64,000 nucleotides of DNA, taken from positions 1,054,001 through 1,118,000 of the forward strand of contig NZ_JASXSX010000001.1 of NCBI RefSeq assembly GCF_032085515.1. Direction: 5' to 3'. The notes under the pieces are model-generated. The model saw only the letters and a program-made list of their open reading frames with translations, was not told where the DNA came from and searched no databases. Source of the DNA: Gleimia hominis (GTDB lineage: Bacteria; Actinomycetota; Actinomycetes; Actinomycetales; Actinomycetaceae). This document shows positions 59,159 to 64,000 of this stretch, one piece after another. The position numbers were made by a program, and so were the translations under genes. Each line of letters starts with the position of its first letter. Position 1 is the stretch's first letter.

Positions 59159-61051
59159 TCACCTGTTTTCTTGAACCGGTCCGCCAGCACCTGCCGCTGC
59201 GTCCACCACCACGCGCGTGCCAGGCTGCAACTGGGCATGCTCTCCAGTTTGTGCCACCGCCACGAAGTCACCCGCACTGGTTTCTACGATGATTAGCCAG
59301 CCGCGCCCAGTGGGGATGGACTCCAGTACCTCAGCACAAACCTGGTTAGAGTTAGCGGGCTCTACCTGTTCCGTCTTCAGTGCGAGCGCTTGCGGGGCAG
59401 CAACTACCGAGCGTCCATTCACGTCCAACCGGTTCGCACCGGTGAGCGCCACGAGGAAGTCCGACTGCGGGTGCGCTAGCAGTTGCTGCGCCGGCCCGGC
59501 TTCCACCACTTTGCCGGATTCAATGACAATCAAATCATCTGCCAGCGATGCCACGTCATCCAGGTCGTGGGTAACCAAAATGGCGGTCACATTGGAAGCA
59601 GCGATCCGGTTGGCGAGCACCAACCGCAGGTTCCACGCGGTAGAGAAGTCCACGGCTGCAAGCGGTTCGTCAAGTAAGACCACATCCGGATCCAACGCGA
59701 GCGCCCGGGCGATCGCAACGCGCTGCGCTTGCCCACCCGACAGCTGGTCGGGATGCCGCTGCGCCAGATGTGCACACCCCACGGCCCGCAGCTCTTCGAG
59801 GGCGCGTTTATGCGCAGTCTTCGCCGGCACGCCGTGGGTGGTAAGCCCGTAGGTAACGTTCTCAAGCACACTCATATGCGGGAACAGTAACGCCCGCTGC
59901 TCCAACCACGCGAGCTGCGGAGCCCCGTCGCCAAGCAGCCAACTGACACGCCCCTCATCGGGAGTAAGCGCCCCCGAAAGCATCTGTAACAACGTGGATT
60001 TACCAGCCCCGTTTGGGCCCACAACTGCCGTGAGCTGGCCGCGTGCCAGATTCGCCGTCAAGTCGACGCTGCGAACGTTCACGCGCGCATGGTCAAGAAC
60101 CGCTGCCGCGCCTTCCGCTTCTTGAGGCCGATTCCGCCGCGTGCGCGCCAACCCTGCCATCGCGCGGATTTCAGATGTGGTGTCCGTTTTTTCCCGAGGG
60201 GTCCGCGCGCTCGAAAGTGCGCGCCGAGCGGTGAGTAATGAAGTGAGGGCGATGACGACCACCGCGATGATCAAGAGGATCAGCGACAGCGTCAGTGCTG
60301 ATTGCGTGTCCAACTCGCGCTGCACGTAGATCTCCAGTGGAAGCGTACGGGTCACGCCCTGCAGGGATCCCGCGAACGTGAGGGTGGCACCGAACTCCCC
60401 GAGGGCACGCGCGAACGTCAACGCGATCCCGGACGCCAGTGCGGGCAGGGTTAGCGGCAGCGTGATCGTGCGGTAGACACGCCACGGGCGGGCCCCCAAG
60501 TTGGTGGCTGCGCGTTCCAGTGAGGTACCGCGCGTGCGCAGCGCGCCCTCATAAGACACAATCAGGAACGGCATCGCCACGAATGTTTGCGCCATCACCA
60601 CGGCGATGGAAGTAAATCCGATGGTGATGCCCCAAGCGTCTAGCGTGGCCCCCAGCAGTCCGCGGCGCCCAAAGGTGACTAGCAGAGCCAGACCCGCCAC
60701 CACGGGGGGAAGCACCATCGGCAGCGTCACTAGTGCGTTCATCACTCTAGAGACAATCGCTCCTGCCTTCCCACGCTTACCTATGAACGCCATGAAATGC
60801 GCGGTGGGAACCCCCAGTATGGTTGCGATTATCGTAGACGTGATGCAGGTGCGCAGTGATAGGAACAGTGCGTCTTGCGCCTGCTGCGTGGTTAGTACCT
60901 TACCGATCGAACCCCACGAGATCTGCCCAAACATCCCCGCGAACGGGCTGATTACAAAAATCAGCGCCAGCAGGGTGGGGACCAGGAAAAAGCGGGGGAC
61001 TACCGCCCGTGGTTTACGAACGGTAGTCCCAGTTGCTTGCTTCGATACCAT
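59159..61051 (-). CDS. modBC: ModB-ModC fusion: molybdate ABC transporter permease and ATPase
   Basis: The 630-residue fusion protein has residues 1-270 as a six-helix permease (VLPPVVAGLALLVTFGRRGLLG; the EAA loop YEGALRTRGTSLERAATNLGARPWRVY; FARALGEFGATLTFAGS) and residues 310-630 as an ABC ATPase: VVGPNGAGKSTLLQML, LSGGQAQRVAIARAL, VVLLDEPLAAVD, ILVTHDLDD, then a TOBE-like end (AEVLESIPTGRGWLIIVET). ModB and ModC are usually separate; fusions occur in some actinobacteria. It imports molybdate with ModA. Confidence 0.9.
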   Translation of the reverse strand: MVSKQATGTTVRKPRAVVPRFFLVPTLLALIFVISPFAGMFGQISWGSIGKVLTTQQAQDALFLSLRTCITSTIIATILGVPTAHFMAFIGKRGKAGAIVSRVMNALVTLPMVLPPVVAGLALLVTFGRRGLLGATLDAWGITIGFTSIAVVMAQTFVAMPFLIVSYEGALRTRGTSLERAATNLGARPWRVYRTITLPLTLPALASGIALTFARALGEFGATLTFAGSLQGVTRTLPLEIYVQRELDTQSALTLSLILLIIAVVVIALTSLLTARRALSSARTPREKTDTTSEIRAMAGLARTRRNRPQEAEGAAAVLDHARVNVRSVDLTANLARGQLTAVVGPNGAGKSTLLQMLSGALTPDEGRVSWLLGDGAPQLAWLEQRALLFPHMSVLENVTYGLTTHGVPAKTAHKRALEELRAVGCAHLAQRHPDQLSGGQAQRVAIARALALDPDVVLLDEPLAAVDFSTAWNLRLVLANRIAASNVTAILVTHDLDDVASLADDLIVIESGKVVEAGPAQQLLAHPQSDFLVALTGANRLDVNGRSVVAAPQALALKTEQVEPANSNQVCAEVLESIPTGRGWLIIVETSAGDFVAVAQTGEHAQLQPGTRVVVDAAAGAGGPVQENR

Positions 61052-61063
61052 CGATATCAGAAG

Positions 61064-61876
61064 CTATTTATTTGCGGTAGTGAAACCGTACTTAGCCATG
61101 ATCTTCTGGCCGTCTTCAGAAAGTACCGCGTCGATGAACTTCTGCGCGAGATCCTTGTTCTTCGAATCCTTCACAATTGCGATCGGGTAGATGTTCTTGT
61201 TTTCAATCTTGCTGTCCACGTCCTCACCGAACGGGATGGTTTCTACTTTGTCACCAGCGGCCATCGCGTCGGTTTGGTACACCAGACCCGCGTCGCCCTC
61301 ACCCTGTTCAATCTTGCCGCGAACGTCCGTTACCTTCTGTTCCTCGGAAGCGGGTTTAATGGTTACACCCGCCTGCTCAGTAATATTCTTCGTGAGGTTC
61401 CCGCAGGGGACCTCAGGCGCACAAATAACTACTTTCGCGTTATCGAGTGAATCATTCAGCCCCGTAACTTTCGCCGGGTTACCCTTGGGGACAATCAGGA
61501 CGAGCTTGTTATCGGTGAAATCTTTCGGTTCTTCCACCAAGTCTGCGTCCGTTGCCTTCTTCATGTTGCGTTGATCAGCGGAAGCGAACACGTCCGCCGG
61601 CGCCCCCTGCTTCAGCTGATCAACCAGTGTGGAGGAGCCCTCGAACGAGAACTTAGCGGTGGAACCAGGGTTGTCGCGTTCGAAAACCTCCTTGTTGATT
61701 TCTTCGAAGGTCTTATTCAATGAGGCGGCAGCAAACACGGTGAGTTCCGCGGAAGCCTCCGCTTTTGGTGACTCACTGGACGTGGATGGTGCGTCCGAAG
61801 AGCCGGAGGGCGAACAGCCAACCAGCAGCAGTGCGGACGCGAGGACGCCTCCGACAATAGTTTTCAAACGAGACAT
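61064..61876 (-). CDS. modA: Molybdate-binding lipoprotein ModA
   Basis: This 270-residue periplasmic-type binding protein has signal and lipobox (GVLASALLLVGCSPSG), then ELTVFAAASLNKTFEEIN, FSFEGSSTLVDQLKQGAPADVFASADQRNM, VVICAPEVPCG and GDAGLVYQTDAMA, the ModA motif set. It is a lipoprotein, as expected in Gram-positives. A good AAAGGAT site precedes the ATG. modBC begins 12 bases after its stop. Confidence 0.94.
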   Translation of the reverse strand: MSRLKTIVGGVLASALLLVGCSPSGSSDAPSTSSESPKAEASAELTVFAAASLNKTFEEINKEVFERDNPGSTAKFSFEGSSTLVDQLKQGAPADVFASADQRNMKKATDADLVEEPKDFTDNKLVLIVPKGNPAKVTGLNDSLDNAKVVICAPEVPCGNLTKNITEQAGVTIKPASEEQKVTDVRGKIEQGEGDAGLVYQTDAMAAGDKVETIPFGEDVDSKIENKNIYPIAIVKDSKNKDLAQKFIDAVLSEDGQKIMAKYGFTTANK

Positions 61877-61889
61877 AGTTAATATCCTT

Positions 61890-62273
61890 TTAACGTGAGA
61901 TTGATACGTTCGTGGCTTTCATGTTTGCCACGGCAATGGTGCCCACTTCTAAGCCGAGCTCGGTAGCGGCCTCAGTGGAGATGAGGGAAACGATCCGGAA
62001 CGGACCGCACATCATCTCAACCTGTGTCATAACCTTGTCGGACGTGATTTTCGTAATCAGGCCCCGCAGGTTGTTGCGCAGCGAGGAATGCTCGCGGTAT
62101 TCCTGCATGTCCTGCGCCCGGTCCTGCATGTATCCAACTACTGAAGGTCCCTCAATTTGGATGCGTGACCCAACCCGCTCACCGGTAATTGTCTTGTCGT
62201 CGACCAGACGTCGGACCGTGTCGTCTGACACGCCCAAAATGTTTGCGGTATCGCGTACGGACAAGTGTTCCAT
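61890..62273 (-). CDS. HTH and molybdopterin/TOBE-domain regulator (ModE-like)
   Basis: The 127-residue protein fuses an excisionase-type HTH (LSVRDTANILGVSDDTVRRLVDDKTI) to one TOBE/Mop domain (RNNLRGLITKITSDKVMTQVEM, ISTEAATELGLEVGTIAVANMKATNVSI). The Mop domain binds molybdate, so it is probably a molybdate-responsive regulator of the mod operon. ATG at 62273; it lies 13 bases upstream of modA on the same strand. Confidence 0.85.
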   Translation of the reverse strand: MEHLSVRDTANILGVSDDTVRRLVDDKTITGERVGSRIQIEGPSVVGYMQDRAQDMQEYREHSSLRNNLRGLITKITSDKVMTQVEMMCGPFRIVSLISTEAATELGLEVGTIAVANMKATNVSISR

Positions 62274-62316
62274 GTTTTCATCCTATCTGTTTTTGCGAGT
62301 AATTTAAACTACAATG

Positions 62317-62330
62317 GACGCAAATGCGTC
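62317..62330. promoter_or_regulatory. Palindrome upstream of the mod operon
   Basis: GACGCAAATGCGTC, an inverted repeat with six-base arms and two-base spacer, lies 44 bases upstream of the ModE-like gene start. It is a plausible operator for that regulator. A related pair with a longer spacer occurs at 59143-59160, at the far end of the operon. Confidence 0.45.
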
Positions 62331-62409
62331 TTAATGCTCGTGCTTAGTGACGTATTTGATGGATCGTCCGCTTGAGGTTCTGCCATTTAGCGGGCGTCAA
62401 CACCAAATC

Positions 62410-63642
62410 TCACAGCTGAATGTAGGCTACCGAGCTTCCCTCATCTACGAAAGAGGTTTCCGCAGGAATCAAAGCTAAACCAGTGGCGCGCGGCAGAGTA
62501 GCGACCATATGGGACTTGCCTGCGAGCACGTGAGTTGGAGTAATTTCCAGACCCCGATCTGTCTGCCGGGCTACCACGGGCGCGTATTGGCGCCGGTTTC
62601 TTGCCGACTTCCAGCCGGTGGCCGCAATCGCGTGGGTGGTGGCTAGCTGTTCACTCCGCCCCGCCATCGCGGCGAGCACGGGGCGGACGAACAGGGTGAA
62701 GGAAACGAATACGCTCACGGGGTTTCCTGGTAGGTTGATTGCTTTCACGCGTCTGCCCCCGGTTTCCCAATGGCCGTGTCCTTGAGGTTTACCCGGTTGC
62801 ATACACACTTTTGTGAACTCAAAACCGTGTTCCACCCCGAGGGCTTTGACCACGTCGAACGCGCCGGCAGAGACCCCACCGGAGGTGATTATGAGGTCTG
62901 CCTGCTCGGCTGCCTGGTCGTAAACCTGGGCGAGTGCCTCTGGACTGTCTCCACTACGACCGCGGAACACAACCTCCGCCCCCCAGGTTTGCGCTAGGGC
63001 CGCTATCAGCAGGGAGTTCGAATCGGGAATCTGCCCGCCGCTGAGTTCCCGGCCTGGGGCAACCAGCTCCTCCCCGGTAGAGATTACGGCGACGCGGGGC
63101 CGGGCATGCACGGGCAGTTCGTTGTATCCTACGGATGCGGCAGCGGAAATCAGTGCGGGCGTTACTTCCTCACCCGCGTGGATCACCATGTCCCCCACGT
63201 TCACGTCTTCACCTTTGGCGCGCACGTTCGCACCTTCGTTACCCACCTGGTAGAACGTGACGGTGCCTGGCAGGTCGGTTGGCCCCGGGGCGATATTCGT
63301 GTCTTCAACTTTCACCACGGTGTCCGCCCCTGCGGGCAGAGGAGCGCCCGTCATGATCCGCGCCGCATTCCCGGGTTTGAGGGCGTGTTCTCCGCCCACA
63401 CCAGCAGCCAGATCCTCTTGAACGGGTAGTTGTGTGGGGTGATCTGGGTTGGTGCCCCGCACATCTTTGAAGCGAACTGCGAAACCGTCCATCGCGGAGT
63501 TCGTGAACGGCGGCACCGCCAACTGTGCCTCGAGGTCCTTAGCCACCACCGTTCCCAGCGCGTCCAGGAGCGGAGTTTGAACGGTTGGGAGTGGGCTTAC
63601 TCCCTCTAGGATTTTCGCTAGGTAGTCTTCAACGGGAATCAT
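62410..63642 (-). CDS. moeA: Molybdopterin molybdenumtransferase MoeA
   Basis: The 410-residue protein has the MoeA N-terminal domains (LAVPPFTNSAMDGFAVRF, GNAARIMTGAPLPAGADTVVKVED), the MPT-binding domain VAVISTGEELVAPGRELSGGQIPDSNS and LIITSGGVSAGAFDVV, then a C-terminal MoeA domain. It inserts molybdate into adenylated molybdopterin. Gene order with mod genes and a divergent mogA/moaB-type gene supports a molybdenum cofactor cluster. Confidence 0.93.
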   Translation of the reverse strand: MIPVEDYLAKILEGVSPLPTVQTPLLDALGTVVAKDLEAQLAVPPFTNSAMDGFAVRFKDVRGTNPDHPTQLPVQEDLAAGVGGEHALKPGNAARIMTGAPLPAGADTVVKVEDTNIAPGPTDLPGTVTFYQVGNEGANVRAKGEDVNVGDMVIHAGEEVTPALISAAASVGYNELPVHARPRVAVISTGEELVAPGRELSGGQIPDSNSLLIAALAQTWGAEVVFRGRSGDSPEALAQVYDQAAEQADLIITSGGVSAGAFDVVKALGVEHGFEFTKVCMQPGKPQGHGHWETGGRRVKAINLPGNPVSVFVSFTLFVRPVLAAMAGRSEQLATTHAIAATGWKSARNRRQYAPVVARQTDRGLEITPTHVLAGKSHMVATLPRATGLALIPAETSFVDEGSSVAYIQL

Positions 63643-63701
63643 CGAGCCTCCAAAAAATCTGACACGCTAGTATTCTATGTGGAAAAGATGGGGGAAAGCA
63701 G

Positions 63702-64000
63702 ATGGCGTTAGTGCAGGTAATTACTGTTTCTGATCGCGCTCACCGGGGCGAGTACGCGGACCGGTCGGGGCCGCTGGCACGCGAGCTAATGGAAGCGGCC
63801 GGTTATGACTGCGCGGATGTTGCGGTTGTGCCCGATGGGGTTGAGTCGGTGCGGGAGGCCGTTATTGATGCGCTTGAGGCGGGGGCTCGGATTGTGATCA
63901 CCACCGGTGGCACTGGGGTTGGGGCGCGTGATTGGACGGTTGAGGCACTGGAGCCTCTCATTGAGTTACCGATGCCGGCGGTGAGTATGCAGATCGCTCT
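63702..64000 (+). CDS. MogA/MoaB-type molybdopterin-binding protein, partial (3' end outside window)
   Basis: The reading frame from ATG 63702, behind GGGGGAAAG, is open to the right edge (about 99 residues). ITVSDRAHRGEYADRSGPLA starts the domain, and RIVITTGGTGVGARDWTVEAL is the conserved GGTG substrate-binding segment. These proteins adenylate molybdopterin before MoeA. Mog versus MoaB cannot be decided from the fragment. Confidence 0.85.
   Translation, partial: MALVQVITVSDRAHRGEYADRSGPLARELMEAAGYDCADVAVVPDGVESVREAVIDALEAGARIVITTGGTGVGARDWTVEALEPLIELPMPAVSMQIA

Overview
The window is a chromosomal segment of a fairly high-GC actinobacterium, probably of the Actinomycetaceae or a close relative. 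The evidence is gene content and order: adnA-adnB, mtrA-mtrB-lpqB, comF-hpf-secA, a WhiB2-type regulator in its usual neighbourhood, and a SigH/SigR sigma factor with an anti-sigma factor and ribosomal protein bL37. GTG and TTG starts are common, and some starts look leaderless. I cannot name the genus. I see no phage, insertion sequence, CRISPR array, rRNA or ordinary tRNA gene; the one RNA gene I support is tmRNA (ssrA). Most of the window is core genome.

Layout. 1-5.8 kb: AdnAB end-resection helicase-nuclease and a degenerate aminoglycoside-phosphotransferase-like protein. 5.9-10.5 kb: a compact Tad/Flp pilus operon (tadA, tadB, tadC, flp, two TadE-like, one TadG-like gene). 10.6-15.4 kb: prfB, ftsE, ftsX, a LytM hydrolase and smpB. 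15.5-18 kb: small metabolic genes and tmRNA. 18.4-22.7 kb: a class III adenylate cyclase, a two-component pair and galE. 22.8-32.8 kb: cell-envelope block (two LCP ligases, DUF2304, a TIGR03089-like protein, WhiB, a giant GT2 membrane glycosyltransferase, DUF5719, a zincin-like protein, DUF3499). 32.9-44.5 kb: mtrA-mtrB-lpqB, comF, hpf, an iron-box-preceded HtaA-domain surface protein, secA. 44.6-49.7 kb: Rv3235-like, LysM, a BldC-like regulator, SAF/CpaB-like, a CpaE-like ATPase and DUF6912. 49.8-58.9 kb: sbcC-sbcD, an IMPase-type phosphatase, rsgA, aroA, DoxX, a sigma/anti-sigma pair. 59-64 kb: bL37 and the molybdenum cluster (modBC fusion, modA, a ModE-like regulator, moeA, and the start of a mogA/moaB-type gene).

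The most unusual feature is not a gene. In several places a tandem repeat begins exactly at the stop codon of a gene, so that the stop codon (often with the last few codons) is reiterated downstream with a fixed period: smpB (24 bp), the DUF5719 gene (64 bp), the zincin-like gene (22 bp), hpf (20-21 bp), the htaA-like gene (32 bp) and sbcC (24 bp), with weaker cases at galE and the SAF gene. Unit sequences are unrelated between genes, so this looks like a process acting at gene ends, not a dispersed element. Two convergent gene pairs carry an array at both facing ends. A separate class of 22-bp arrays lies in 5' regions (upstream of ssrA and between the BldC-like and SAF genes), and a 34-bp five-copy array lies between lpqB and comF.
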